This document shows positions 37,001 through 50,962 of a stretch of DNA of 64,000 bases, in pieces (within the stretch, counting starts at the first letter, position 1; every line of letters begins with the position of its first letter). The DNA is taken from positions 52,523,881 to 52,587,880 of the forward strand of contig OZ024747.1 in assembly GCA_964016885.1 (NCBI GenBank). The letters run 5' to 3'. Under the pieces are notes generated by a model. That model had not been told where the DNA came from. It worked only from the letters and a program-made list of their open reading frames with translations, and ran no database searches. Made by a program: the position numbers and the translations under genes. The stretch comes from Eledone cirrhosa (lineage: Eukaryota > Mollusca > Cephalopoda > Octopoda > Eledonidae).

Positions 37001-38638
37001 GGGTAAAACAGAGAGAACCAGTACATAGGACAGAGTTGGTGTAGAGTAAAACAGAGAGAACCAGTACATAGGAGAGTCAGAGTAGAGTAAAACAGAGAGA
37101 ACCAGTACATAGGACAGAGTTGGTGTAGAGTAAAACAGAGAGAACCAGTACACAGGACAGAGTTGGTGTAGAGTAAAACAGAGAGAACCAGTACATATGA
37201 CAGAGTAGGTGTAGAGTAAAACAGAGAGAACCAGTACATAGGACAGAGTCGGTGTAGAGTAAAACAGAGAGAACCAGTACATAGGAGAGTGTTGGTGTAG
37301 AGTAAAACAGAGAGAACCAGTACATAGGACAGTGTTGGTGTAGAGTAAAACAGAGAGAACCAGTACATAGGACAGAGTAGGTGTAGTGTAAAACAGAGAA
37401 CAGAGAGAACCAGTACGTAGCACAGTGTTGGTGTAGAGTAAAACAGAGAGAACCAGTACGTAGCACAGAGTCGGTGTAGAGTAAAACAGAGAGAACCAGT
37501 ACGTAGCACAGACTCGGTGTAGAGTAAAACAGAGAGAACCAGTACGTAGCACAGAGTCGGTGTAGAGTAAAACAGAGAGAACCAGTACATAGAACAGAGT
37601 CGGTGTAGAGTAAAACAGAGAGAACCAGTACATAGGACAGAGTCACTGTAGAGTAAAACAGAGAGAACTAGTACATAGGACAGAGTCAGAGTAGAGTAAA
37701 ACAGAGAGAACCAGTACATAGGACAGAGTCGGTGTAGAGTAAAACAGAGAGAACCAGTACATAGGACAGAGTTGATGTAGGGTAAAACAGAGAGAACTAG
37801 TACATAGGACAGAGTTGGTGTAGTGTAAAACAGAGAGAACCAGTACATAGGACAGAGTCGGTGTAGAGTAAAACATAGAGAACCAGTACATAGGACAGAG
37901 TTGATGTAGGGTAAAACAGAGAGAACCAGTACATAGGACAGAGTTGGTGTAGAGTAAAACAGAGAGAACCAGTACATAGGACAGTGTTGGTGTAGAGTAA
38001 AACAGAGAGAACCAGTACGTAGCACAGAGTCGGTGTAGAGTAAAACAAAGAGAACCAGTACGTAGCACAGAGTCGGTGTAGAGTAAAACAGAGAGAACCA
38101 GTACATAGGACAGTGTTGGTGTAGAGTAAAACAGAGAGAACCAGTACATAGGACAGTGTTGGTGTAGGGTAAAACAGAGAGAACCAGTACGTAGCACAGA
38201 GTCGGTGTAGAGTGAAACAGAGAGAACCAGTACGTAGCACAGAGTCGGTGTAGAGTAAAACAGAGAGAACCAGTACATAGGACAGTGTTGGTGTAGAGTA
38301 AAACAGAGAGAACCAGTACATAGGACAGTGTTGGTGTAGAGTAAAACAGAGAGAACCAGTACATAGGACAGAGTAGGTGTAGTGTAAAACAGAGAACAGA
38401 GAGAACCAGTACGTAGCACAGTGTTGGTGTAGAGTAAAACAGAGAGAACCAGTACGTAGCACAGAGTCGGTGTAGAGTAAAACAGAGAGAACCAGTACGT
38501 AGCACAGACTCGGTGTAGAGTAAAACAGAGAGAACCAGTACGTAGCACAGAGTCGGTGTAGAGTAAAACAGAGAGAGCCAGTACATAGAACAGAGTCGGT
38601 GTAGAGTAAAACAGAGAGAACCAGTACATAGGACAGAG
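34014..38638. repeat. 4,625-bp higher-order repeat, copy 1 (107 units)
   Basis: 107 units with four 50-bp and two 41-bp variants (107 x 43 + 28 - 4). Landmarks at 34,014, 34,168, 36,006, 36,160, 36,565, 36,737, 37,643 and 37,797 all recur 4,625 bp later. Internal parts are blocks of 1,992, 559, 172, 906 and 996 bp. The only differences from copy 2 that I found are a c at 34,589 (t in copy 2) and a g at 38,214 (a in copy 2). Confidence 0.93.
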
Positions 38639-41600
38639 TCACTGTAGAGTAAAACAGAGAGAACTAGTACATAGGACAGAGTCAGAGTAGAGTAAAACAG
38701 AGAGAACCAGTACATAGGACAGAGTCGGTGTAGAGTAAAACAGAGAGAACCAGTACATAGGACAGAGTTGATGTAGGGTAAAACAGAGAGAACTAGTACA
38801 TAGGACAGAGTTGGTGTAGTGTAAAACAGAGAGAACCAGTACATAGGACAGAGTCGGTGTAGAGTAAAACATAGAGAACCAGTACATAGGACAGAGTTGA
38901 TGTAGGGTAAAACAGAGAGAACCAGTACATAGGACAGAGTAGGTGTAGAGTAAAACAGAGAGAACCAGTACATAGGACAGTGTTGGTGTAGAGTAAAACA
39001 GAGAGAACCAGTACGTAGCACAGAGTCGGTGTAGAGTAAAACAGAGAGAACCAGTACGTAGCACAGAGTCGGTGTAGAGTAAAACAGAGAGAACCAGTAC
39101 ATAGGACAGTGTTGGTGTAGAGTAAAACAGAGAGAACCAGTACATAGGACAGTGTTGGTGTAGAGTAAAACAGAGAGAACCAGTACATAGGACAGAGTAG
39201 GTGTAGTGTAAAATAGAGAACAGAGAGAACCAGTACATAGGACAGTGTTGGTGTAGAGTAAAACAGAGAGAACCAGTACGTAGCACAGAGTCGCTGTAGA
39301 GTAAAACAGAGAGAACCAGTACATAGGACAGTGTTGGTGTAGAGTAAAACAGAGAGAACCAGTACATAGGACAGTGTTGGTGTAGAGTAAAACAGAGAGA
39401 ACCAGTACATAGGACAGAGTAGGTGTAGTGTAAAACAGAGAGAACCAGTACATATGACAGAGTAGGTGTAGAGTAAAACAGAGAGAACCAGTATATAGGA
39501 CAGAGTCGGTGTAGAGTAAAACAGAGAGAACCAGTACGTAGCACAGAGTCGCTGTAGAGTAAAACAGAGAGAACCAGTACGTAGCACAGAGTCGGTGTAG
39601 AGTAAAACAGAGAGAACCAGTACATAGGACAGTGTTGGTGTAGAGTAAAACAGAGAGGACCAGTACATAGGACAGTGTTGGTGTAGAGTAAAACAGAGAG
39701 AACCAGTACGTAGCACAGAGTCGCTGTAGAGTAAAACAGAGAGAACCAGTACATAGGACAGTGTTGGTGTAGAGTAAAACAGAGAGAACCAGTACATAGA
39801 ACAGAGTCGGTGTAGAGTAAGACAGAGAGAACCAGTACATAGGACAGTGTTGGTGTAGAGTAAAACAAAGAGAACCAGTACGTAGCACAGTGTTGGTGTA
39901 GAGTAAAACAGAGAGAACCAGTACGTAGCACAGAGTCGGTGTAGAGTAAGACAGAGAGAACCAGTACATAGGACAGTGTTGGTGTAGAGTAAAACAGAGA
40001 GAACCAGTACGTAGCACAGAGTCGGTGTAGAGTAAAACAGAGAGAACCAGTACGTAGCACAGAGTCGGTGTAGAGTAAAACAGAGAGAACCAGTACATAG
40101 GACAGTGTTGGTGTAGAGTAAAACAGAGAGAACCAGTACATAGGACATTGTTGGTGTAGAGTAAAACAGAGAGAACCAGTACGTAGCACAGTGTTGGTGT
40201 AGAGTAAAACAGAGAGAACCAGTACGTAGCACAGAGTCGGTGTAGAGTAAAACAGAGAGAACCAGTACGTAGCACAGAGTCGGTGTAGAGTAAAACAGAG
40301 AGAACCAGTACATAGGACAGTGTTGGTGTAGAGTAAAACAGAGAGAACCAGTACATAGGACAGTGTTGGTGTAGAGTAAAACAGAGAGAACCAGTACATA
40401 GGACAGAGTAGGTGTAGTGTAAAACAGAGAACAGAGAGAACCAGTACGTAGCACAGTGTTGGTGTAGAGTAAAACAGAGAGAACCAGTACGTAGCACAGA
40501 GTCGGTGTAGAGTAAAACAGAGAGAACCAGTACGTAGCACAGAGTCGGTGTAGAGTAAAACAGAGAGAACCAGTACATAGAACAGAGTCGGTGTAGAGTA
40601 AAACAGAGAGAACCAGTACATAGGACAGAGTCACTGTAGAGTAAAACAGAGAGAACTAGTACATAGGACAGAGTCAGAGTAGAGTAAAACAGAGAGAACC
40701 AGTACATAGGACAGAGTCGGTGTAGAGTAAAACAGAGAGAACCAGTACATAGGACAGAGTTGATGTAGGGTAAAACAGAGAGAACTAGTACATAGGACAG
40801 AGTTGGTGTAGTGTAAAACAGAGAGAACCAGTACATAGGACAGAGTCGGTGTAGAGTAAAACATAGAGAACCAGTACATAGGACAGAGTTGATGTAGGGT
40901 AAAACAGAGAGAACCAGTACATAGGACAGAGTTGGTGTAGAGTAAAACAGAGAGAACCAGTACATAGGACAGTGTTGGTGTAGAGTAAAACAGAGAGAAC
41001 CAGTACGTAGCACAGAGTCGGTGTAGAGTAAAACAGAGAGAAGCAGTACATAGGACAGTGTTGGTGTAGAGTAAAACAGAGAGAACCAGTACGTAGCACA
41101 GAGTCGATGTAGAGTAAAACAGAGAGAACCAGTACATAGGACAGTGTTGGTGTAGAGTAAAACAGAGAGAACCAGTACATAGGACAGAGTCACTGTAGAG
41201 TAAAACAGAGAGAACCAGTACGTAGCACAGTTGTGGTGTAGAGTAAAACAGAGAGAACCAGTACGTAGCACAGAGTCGCTGTAGAGTAAAACAGAGAGAA
41301 CCAGTACATAGAACAGAGTCGGTGTAGAGTAAAACAGAGAGAACCAGTACATAGGACAGAGTCACTGTAGAGTAAAACAGAGAACTAGTACATAGGACAG
41401 AGTCAGAGTAGAGTAAAACAGAGAGAACCAGTACATAGGACAGAGTCGGTGTAGAGTAAAACAGAGAGAACCAGTACATAGGACAGAGTTGATGTAGGGT
41501 AAAACAGAGAGAACCAGTACATAGGACAGAGTTGGTGTACTGTAAAACAGAGAGAACCAGTACATAGGACAGAGTCGGTGTAGAGTAAAACATAGAGAAC

Positions 41601-43263
41601 ACGTACATAGGACAGAGTTGATGTAGGGTAAAACAGAGAGAACCAGTACATAGGACAGAGTTGGTGTAGAGTAAAACAGAGAGAACCAGTACATAGGAGA
41701 GTCAGAGTAGAGTAAAACAGAGAGAACCAGTACATAGGACAGAGTTGGTGTAGAGTAAAACAGAGAGAACCAGTACACAGGACAGAGTTGGTGTAGAGTA
41801 AAACAGAGAGAACCAGTACATATGACAGAGTAGGTGTAGAGTAAAACAGAGAGAACCAGTACATAGGACAGAGTCGGTGTAGAGTAAAACAGAGAGAACC
41901 AGTACATAGGAGAGTGTTGGTGTAGAGTAAAACAGAGAGAACCAGTACATAGGACAGTGTTGGTGTAGAGTAAAACAGAGAGAACCAGTACATAGGACAG
42001 AGTAGGTGTAGTGTAAAACAGAGAACAGAGAGAACCAGTACGTAGCACAGTGTTGGTGTAGAGTAAAACAGAGAGAACCAGTACGTAGCACAGAGTCGGT
42101 GTAGAGTAAAACAGAGAGAACCAGTACGTAGCACAGACTCGGTGTAGAGTAAAACAGAGAGAACCAGTACGTAGCACAGAGTCGGTGTAGAGTAAAACAG
42201 AGAGAACCAGTACATAGAACAGAGTCGGTGTAGAGTAAAACAGAGAGAACCAGTACATAGGACAGAGTCACTGTAGAGTAAAACAGAGAGAACTAGTACA
42301 TAGGACAGAGTCAGAGTAGAGTAAAACAGAGAGAACCAGTACATAGGACAGAGTCGGTGTAGAGTAAAACAGAGAGAACCAGTACATAGGACAGAGTTGA
42401 TGTAGGGTAAAACAGAGAGAACTAGTACATAGGACAGAGTTGGTGTAGTGTAAAACAGAGAGAACCAGTACATAGGACAGAGTCGGTGTAGAGTAAAACA
42501 TAGAGAACCAGTACATAGGACAGAGTTGATGTAGGGTAAAACAGAGAGAACCAGTACATAGGACAGAGTTGGTGTAGAGTAAAACAGAGAGAACCAGTAC
42601 ATAGGACAGTGTTGGTGTAGAGTAAAACAGAGAGAACCAGTACGTAGCACAGAGTCGGTGTAGAGTAAAACAAAGAGAACCAGTACGTAGCACAGAGTCG
42701 GTGTAGAGTAAAACAGAGAGAACCAGTACATAGGACAGTGTTGGTGTAGAGTAAAACAGAGAGAACCAGTACATAGGACAGTGTTGGTGTAGGGTAAAAC
42801 AGAGAGAACCAGTACGTAGCACAGAGTCGGTGTAGAGTAAAACAGAGAGAACCAGTACGTAGCACAGAGTCGGTGTAGAGTAAAACAGAGAGAACCAGTA
42901 CATAGGACAGTGTTGGTGTAGAGTAAAACAGAGAGAACCAGTACATAGGACAGTGTTGGTGTAGAGTAAAACAGAGAGAACCAGTACATAGGACAGAGTA
43001 GGTGTAGTGTAAAACAGAGAACAGAGAGAACCAGTACGTAGCACAGTGTTGGTGTAGAGTAAAACAGAGAGAACCAGTACGTAGCACAGAGTCGGTGTAG
43101 AGTAAAACAGAGAGAACCAGTACGTAGCACAGACTCGGTGTAGAGTAAAACAGAGAGAACCAGTACGTAGCACAGAGTCGGTGTAGAGTAAAACAGAGAG
43201 AGCCAGTACATAGAACAGAGTCGGTGTAGAGTAAAACAGAGAGAACCAGTACATAGGACAGAG
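38639..43263. repeat. 4,625-bp higher-order repeat, copy 2 (107 units)
   Basis: Directly adjoins copy 1. It carries t at 39,214, making gtgtaaaatagag, a variant shared with the partial third copy (43,839) and with units near 27.79, 49.49, 51.87, 54.34 and 56.72 kb. Copy 2 is therefore closer than copy 1 to the material on its right at this base. Confidence 0.93.
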
Positions 43264-44775
43264 TCACTGTAGAGTAAAACAGAGAGAACTAGTACATAGG
43301 ACAGAGTCAGAGTAGAGTAAAACAGAGAGAACCAGTACATAGGACAGAGTCGGTGTAGAGTAAAACAGAGAGAACCAGTACATAGGACAGAGTTGATGTA
43401 GGGTAAAACAGAGAGAACTAGTACATAGGACAGAGTTGGTGTAGTGTAAAACAGAGAGAACCAGTACATAGGACAGAGTCGGTGTAGAGTAAAACATAGA
43501 GAACCAGTACATAGGACAGAGTTGATGTAGGGTAAAACAGAGAGAACCAGTACATAGGACAGAGTAGGTGTAGAGTAAAACAGAGAGAACCAGTACATAG
43601 GACAGTGTTGGTGTAGAGTAAAACAGAGAGAACCAGTACGTAGCACAGAGTCGGTGTAGAGTAAAACAGAGAGAACCAGTACGTAGCACAGAGTCGGTGT
43701 AGAGTAAAACAGAGAGAACCAGTACATAGGACAGTGTTGGTGTAGAGTAAAACAGAGAGAACCAGTACATAGGACAGTGTTGGTGTAGAGTAAAACAGAG
43801 AGAACCAGTACATAGGACAGAGTAGGTGTAGTGTAAAATAGAGAACAGAGAGAACCAGTACATAGGACAGTGTTGGTGTAGAGTAAAACAGAGAGAACCA
43901 GTACGTAGCACAGAGTCGCTGTAGAGTAAAACAGAGAGAACCAGTACATAGGACAGTGTTGGTGTAGAGTAAAACAGAGAGAACCAGTACATAGGACAGT
44001 GTTGGTGTAGAGTAAAACAGAGAGAACCAGTACATAGGACAGAGTAGGTGTAGTGTAAAACAGAGAGAACCAGTACATATGACAGAGTAGGTGTAGAGTA
44101 AAACAGAGAGAACCAGTATATAGGACAGAGTCGGTGTAGAGTAAAACAGAGAGAACCAGTACGTAGCACAGAGTCGCTGTAGAGTAAAACAGAGAGAACC
44201 AGTACGTAGCACAGAGTCGGTGTAGAGTAAAACAGAGAGAACCAGTACATAGGACAGTGTTGGTGTAGAGTAAAACAGAGAGGACCAGTACATAGGACAG
44301 TGTTGGTGTAGAGTAAAACAGAGAGAACCAGTACGTAGCACAGAGTCGCTGTAGAGTAAAACAGAGAGAACCAGTACATAGGACAGTGTTGGTGTAGAGT
44401 AAAACAGAGAGAACCAGTACATAGAACAGAGTCGGTGTAGAGTAAGACAGAGAGAACCAGTACATAGGACAGTGTTGGTGTAGAGTAAAACAGAGAGAAC
44501 CAGTACGTAGCACAGTGTTGGTGTAGAGTAAAACAGAGAGAACCAGTACATAGGACAGTGTTGGTGTAGAGTAAAACAGAGAGAACCAGTACATAGGACA
44601 GAGTCACTGTAGAGTAAAACAGAGAGAACCAGTACGTAGCACAGTTGTGGTGTAGAGTAAAACAGAGAGAACCAGTACGTAGCACAGAGTCGCTGTAGAG
44701 TAAAACAGAGAGAACCAGTACATAGAACAGAGTCGGTGTAGAGTAAAACAGAGAGAACCAGTACATAGGACAGAG
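43264..44775. repeat. Truncated third copy of the 4,625-bp HOR plus terminal module
   Basis: Follows 38,639 onward for about 1.28 kb, to about 44.54 kb, then jumps to a gtcactg terminal module at 44,604. It has 35 units with one 50-bp unit. The caaagag base at 35,243 and 39,868 is caga here (near 44,492). The missing 3.3 kb of HOR body indicates a large deletion or an exchange between phases. Confidence 0.85.
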
Positions 44776-46412
44776 TCACTGTAGAGTAAAACAGAGAACT
44801 AGTACATAGGACAGAGTCAGAGTAGAGTAAAACAGAGAGAACCAGTACATAGGACAGAGTTGGTGTACTGTAAAACAGAGAGAACCAGTACATAGGACAG
44901 AGTCGGTGTAGAGTAAAACATAGAGAACACGTACATAGGACAGAGTTGATGTAGGGTAAAACAGAGAGAACCAGTACATAGGACAGAGTCGGTGTAGAGT
45001 AAAACAGAGAGAACCAGTACATAGGACATTGTTGGTGTAGAGTAAAACAGAGAGAACCAGTACATAGGACAGAGTCACTGTAGAGTAAAACAGAGAGAAC
45101 CAGTACGTAGCACAGTTGTGGTGTAGAGTAAAACAGAGAGAACCAGTACGTAGCACAGAGTCGGTGTAGAGTAAAACAGAGAGAACCAGTATGTAGCACA
45201 GAGTCGGTGTAGAGTAAAACAGAGAGAACCAGTACGTAGCACAGAGTCGGTGTAGAGTAAAACAGAGAGAACCAGTACATAGGACAGTGTTGGTGTAGAG
45301 TTAAACAGAGAGAACCAGTACATAGGACAGTGTTGGTGTAGAGTAAAACAGAGAGAACCAGTACGTAGCACAGAGTCGATGTAGAGTAAAACAGAGAGAA
45401 CCAGTACATAGGACAGTGTTGGTGTAGAGTAAAACAGAGAGAACCAGTACATAGGACAGAGTCACTGTAGAGTAAAACAGAGAGAACCAGTACGTAGCAC
45501 AGTTGTGGTGTAGAGTAAAACAGAGAGAACCAGTACGTAGCACAGAGTCGCTGTAGAGTAAAACAGAGAGAACCAGTACATAGAACAGAGTCGGTGTAGA
45601 GTAAAACAGAGAGAACCAGTACATAGGACAGAGTCACTGTAGAGTAAAACAGAGAACTAGTACATAGGACAGAGTCAGAGTAGAGTAAAACAGAGAGAAC
45701 CAGTACATAGGACAGAGTCGGTGTAGAGTAAAACAGAGAGAACCAGTACATAGGACAGAGTTGATGTAGGGTAAAACAGAGAGAACCAGTACATAGGACA
45801 GAGTTGGTGTACTGTAAAACAGAGAGAACCAGTACATAGGACAGAGTCGGTGTAGAGTAAAACATAGAGAACACGTACATAGGACAGAGTTGATGTAGGG
45901 TAAAACAGAGAGAACCAGTACATAGGACAGAGTTGGTGTAGAGTAAAACAGAGAGGACCAGTACACAGGACAGAGTTGGTGTAGAGTAAAACAGAGAGAA
46001 CCAGTACATATGACAGAGTAGGTGTAGAGTAAAACAGAGAGAACCAGTACATAGGACAGAGTCGGTGTAGAGTAAAACAGAGAGAACCAGTACATAGGAG
46101 AGTGTTGGTGTAGAGTAAAACAGAGAGAACCAGTACATAGGACAGTGTTGGTGTAGAGTAAAACAGAGAGAACCAGTACATAGGACAGAGTAGGTGTAGT
46201 GTAAAACAGAGAACAGAGAGAACCAGTACGTAGCACAGTGTTGGTGTAGAGTAAAACAGAGAGAACCAGTACGTAGCACAGAGTCGGTGTAGAGTAAAAC
46301 AGAGAGAACCAGTACGTAGCACAGAGTCGGTGTAGAGTAAAACAGAGAGAACCAGTACATAGAACAGAGTCGGTGTAGAGTAAAACAGAGAGAACCAGTA
46401 CATAGGACAGAG
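44776..46412. repeat. Re-used block: counterpart of 31.9-33.45 kb
   Basis: 44,776-45,633 has 20 units, no 50-bp unit and a partial terminal module at 45,075. 45,634-46,412 (779 bp) matches 32,669-33,447; the offset of 12,965 bp also links the terminal modules at 32,497 and 45,462 and the gagttaaac units at 32,336 and 45,301. A gtatgtagcac unit at about 45,190 is a singleton. Confidence 0.83.
45075..45461 (+). repeat. Incomplete terminal module, nine-unit block
   Basis: gtcactg and cagttgtgg units are followed directly by gtcgg units rather than gtcgctg, so only half the module remains. The block also carries the gagttaaac unit and a gtcgatg unit. Confidence 0.78.
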
Positions 46413-48959
46413 TCACTGTAGAGTAAAACAGAGAGAACTAGTACATAGGACAGAGTCAGAGTAGAGTAAAACAGAGAGAACCAGTACATAGGACAGAGTC
46501 GGTGTAGAGTAAAACAGAGAGAACCAGTACATAGGACAGAGTTGATGTAGGGTAAAACAGAGAGAACTAGTACATAGGACAGAGTTGGTGTAGTGTAAAA
46601 CAGAGAGAACCAGTACATAGGACAGAGTCGGTGTAGAGTAAAACATAGAGAACCAGTACATAGGACAGAGTTGATGTAGGGTAAAACAGAGAGAACCAGT
46701 ACATAGGACAGAGTTGGTGTAGAGTAAAACAGAGAGAACCAGTACATAGGACAGTGTTGGTGTAGAGTAAAACAGAGAGAACCAGTACGTAGCACAGAGT
46801 CGGTGTAGAGTAAAACAGAGAGAAGCAGTACATAGGACAGTGTTGGTGTAGAATAAAACAGAGAGAACCAGTACGTAGCACAGAGTCGATGTAGAGTAAA
46901 ACAGAGAGAACCAGTACATAGGACAGTGTTGGTGTAGAGTAAAACAGAGAGAACCAGTACATAGGACAGAGTCACTGTAGAGTAAAACAGAGAGAACCAG
47001 TACGTAGCACAGTTGTGGTGTAGAGTAAAACAGAGAGAACCAGTACGTAGCACAGAGTCGCTGTAGAGTAAAACAGAGAGAACCAGTACATAGAACAGAG
47101 TCGGTGTAGAGTAAAACAGAGAGAACCAGTACATAGGACAGAGTCACTGTAGAGTAAAACAGAGAACTAGTACATAGGACAGAGTCAGAGTAGAGTAAAA
47201 CAGAGAGAACCAGTACATAGGACAGAGTCGGTGTAGAGTAAAACAGAGAGAACCAGTACATAGGACAGAGTTGATGTAGGGTAAAACAGAGAGAACCAGT
47301 ACATAGGACAGAGTTGGTGTACTGTAAAACAGAGAGAACCAGTACATAGGACAGAGTCGGTGTAGAGTAAAACATAGAGAACACGTACATAGGACAGAGT
47401 TGATGTAGGGTAAAACAGAGAGAACCAGTACATAGGACAGAGTTGGTGTAGAGTAAAACAGAGAGAACCAGTACATAGGAGAGTCAGAGTAGAGTAAAAC
47501 AGAGAGAACCAGTACATAGGACAGAGTTGGTGTAGAGTAAAACAGAGAGAACCAGTACACAGGACAGAGTTGGTGTAGAGTAAAACAGAGAGAACCAGTA
47601 CATATGACAGAGTAGGTGTAGAGTAAAACAGAGAGAACCAGTACATAGGACAGAGTCGGTGTAGAGTAAAACAGAGAGAACCAGTACATAGGAGAGTGTT
47701 GGTGTAGAGTAAAACAGAGAGAACCAGTACATAGGACAGTGTTGGTGTAGAGTAAAACAGAGAGAACCAGTACATAGGACAGAGTAGGTGTAGTGTAAAA
47801 CAGAGAACAGAGAGAACCAGTACGTAGCACAGTGTTGGTGTGGAGTAAAACAGAGAGAACCAGTACGTAGCACAGAGTCGGTGTAGAGTAAAACAGAGAG
47901 AACCAGTACGTAGCACAGACTCGGTGTAGAGTAAAACAGAGAGAACCAGTACGTAGCACAGAGTCGGTGTAGAGTAAAACAGAGAGAACCAGTACATAGA
48001 ACAGAGTCGGTGTAGAGTAAAACAGAGAGAACCAGTACATAGGACAGAGTCACTGTAGAGTAAAACAGAGAGAACTAGTACATAGGACAGAGTCAGAGTA
48101 GAGTAAAACAGAGAGAACTAGTACATAGGACAGAGTTGGTGTAGTGTAAAACAGAGAGAACCAGTACATAGGACAGAGTCGGTGTAGAGTAAAACATAGA
48201 GAACCAGTACATAGGACAGAGTTGATGTAGGGTAAAACAGAGAGAACCAGTACATAGGACAGAGTTGGTGTAGAGTAAAACAGAGAGAACCAGTACATAG
48301 GACAGTGTTGGTGTAGAGTAAAACAGAGAGAACCAGTACGTAGCACAGAGTCGGTGTAGAGTAAAACAAAGAGAACCAGTACGTAGCACAGAGTCGGTGT
48401 AGAGTAAAACAGAGAGAACCAGTACATAGGACAGTGTTGGTGTAGAGTAAAACAGAGAGAACCAGTACATAGGACAGTGTTGGTGTAGGGTAAAACAGAG
48501 AGAACCAGTACGTAGCACAGAGTCGGTGTAGAGTAAAACAGAGAGAACCAGTACGTAGCACAGAGTCGGTGTAGAGTAAAACAGAGAGAACCAGTACATA
48601 GGACAGTGTTGGTGTAGAGTAAAACAGAGAGAACCAGTACATAGGACAGTGTTGGTGTAGAGTAAAACAGAGAGAACCAGTACATAGGACAGAGTAGGTG
48701 TAGTGTAAAACAGAGAACAGAGAGAACCAGTACGTAGCACAGTGTTGGTGTAGAGTAAAACAGAGAGAACCAGTACGTAGCACAGAGTCGGTGTAGAGTA
48801 AAACAGAGAGAACCAGTACGTAGCACAGACTCGGTGTAGAGTAAAACAGAGAGAACCAGTACGTAGCACAGAGTCGGTGTAGAGTAAAACAGAGAGAGCC
48901 AGTACATAGAACAGAGTCGGTGTAGAGTAAAACAGAGAGAACCAGTACATAGGACAGAG
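46413..48959. repeat. Second occurrence of the 40.6-43.3 kb segment (59 units)
   Basis: Landmarks at 46,413, 46,567, 46,972, 47,144 and 48,050 equal those at 40,631, 40,785, 41,190, 41,362 and 42,268 plus 5,782 bp. Within 48,050-48,959 two units are missing between the type I and type III SpeI units, so the offset becomes 5,696 bp. A gtgtggagtaaaac substitution near 47,842 and gtgtagaataaaac near 46,852 are private. Confidence 0.87.
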
Positions 48960-50962
48960 TCACTGTAGAGTAAAACAGAGAGAACTAGTACATAGGACAG
49001 AGTCAGAGTAGAGTAAAACAGAGAGAACCAGTACATAGGACAGAGTCGGTGTAGAGTAAAACAGAGAGAACCAGTACATAGGACAGAGTTGATGTAGGGT
49101 AAAACAGAGAGAACTAGTACATAGGACAGAGTTGGTGTAGTGTAAAACAGAGAGAACCAGTACATAGGACAGAGTCGGTGTAGAGTAAAACATAGAGAAC
49201 CAGTACATAGGACAGAGTTGATGTAGGGTAAAACAGAGAGAACCAGTACATAGGACAGAGTAGGTGTAGAGTAAAACAGAGAGAACCAGTACATAGGACA
49301 GTGTTGGTGTAGAGTAAAACAGAGAGAACCAGTACGTAGCACAGAGTCGGTGTAGAGTAAAACAGAGAGAACCAGTACATAGGACAGTGTTGGTGTAGAG
49401 TAAAACAGAGAGAACCAGTACATAGGACAGTGTTGGTGTAGAGTAAAACAGAGAGAACCAGTACATAGGACAGAGTAGGTGTAGTGTAAAATAGAGAACA
49501 GAGAGAACCAGTACATAGGACAGTGTTGGTGTAGAGTAAAACAGAGAGAACCAGTACGTAGCACAGAGTCGCTGTAGAGTAAAACAGAGAGAACCAGTAC
49601 ATAGGACAGTGTTGGTGTAGAGTAAAACAGAGAGAACCAGTACATAGGACAGTGTTGGTGTAGAGTAAAACAGAGAGAACCAGTACATAGGACAGAGTAG
49701 GTGTAGTGTAAAACAGAGAGAACCAGTACATATGACAGAGTAGGTGTAGAGTAAAACAGAGAGAACCAGTATATAGGACAGAGTCGGTGTAGAGTAAAAC
49801 AGAGAGAACCAGTACGTAGCACAGAGTCGCTGTAGAGTAAAACAGAGAGAACCAGTACGTAGCACAGAGTCGGTGTAGAGTAAAACAGAGAGAACCAGTA
49901 CATAGGACAGTGTTGGTGTAGAGTAAAACAGAGAGGACCAGTACATAGGACAGTGTTGGTGTAGAGTAAAACAGAGAGAACCAGTACGTAGCACAGAGTC
50001 GCTGTAGAGTAAAACAGAGAGAACCAGTACATAGGACAGTGTTGGTGTAGAGTAAAACAGAGAGAACCAGTACATAGAACAGAGTCGGTGTAGAGTAAGA
50101 CAGAGAGAACCAGTACATAGGACAGTGTTGGTGTAGAGTAAAACAGAGAGAACCAGTACGTAGCACAGTGTTGGTGTAGAGTAAAACAGAGAGAACCAGT
50201 ACGTAGCACAGAGTCGGTGTAGAGTAAGACAGAGAGAACCAGTACATAGGACAGTGTTGGTGTAGAGTAAAACAGAGAGAACCAGTACGTAGCACAGAGT
50301 CGGTGTAGAGTAAAACAGAGAGAACCAGTACGTAGCACAGAGTCGGTGTAGAGTAAAACAGAGAGAACCAGTACATAGGACAGTGTTGGTGTAGAGTAAA
50401 ACAGAGAGAACCAGTACATAGGACATTGTTGGTGTAGAGTAAAACAGAGAGAACCAGTACGTAGCACAGAGTCGGTGTAGAGTAAAACAGAGAGAACCAG
50501 TACATAGGAGAGTGTTGGTGTAGAGTAAAACAGAGAGAACCAGTACATAGGACAGTGTTGGTGTAGAGTAAAACAGAGAGAACCAGTACATAGGACAGAG
50601 TAGCTGTAGTGTAAAACAGAGAACAGAGAGAACCAGTACATAGGACAGTGTTGGTGTAGAGTAAAACAGAGAGAACCAGTACATAGGACAGAGTCGGTGT
50701 AGAGTAAAACAGAGAGAACCAGTACATAGGACATTGTTGGTGTAGAGTAAAACAGAGAGAACCAGTACGTAGCACAGTGTTGGTGTAGAGTAAAACAGAG
50801 AGAACCAGTACGTAGCACAGAGTCGGTGTAGAGTAAAACAGAGAGAACCAGTACGTAGCACAGAGTCGGTGTAGAGTAAAACAGAGAGAACAAGTACGTA
50901 GCACAGAGTCGGTGTAGAGTAAAACAGAGAGAACCAGTACATAGGACAGTGTTGGTGTAGAG

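Noticed and set aside
34014..43263. Assembly duplication as the source of the 4,625-bp repeat
   Set aside because: Possible but not favoured: the copies differ at 34,589/39,214 and 38,214/42,839, and a differently truncated third copy follows. Read depth would settle it.
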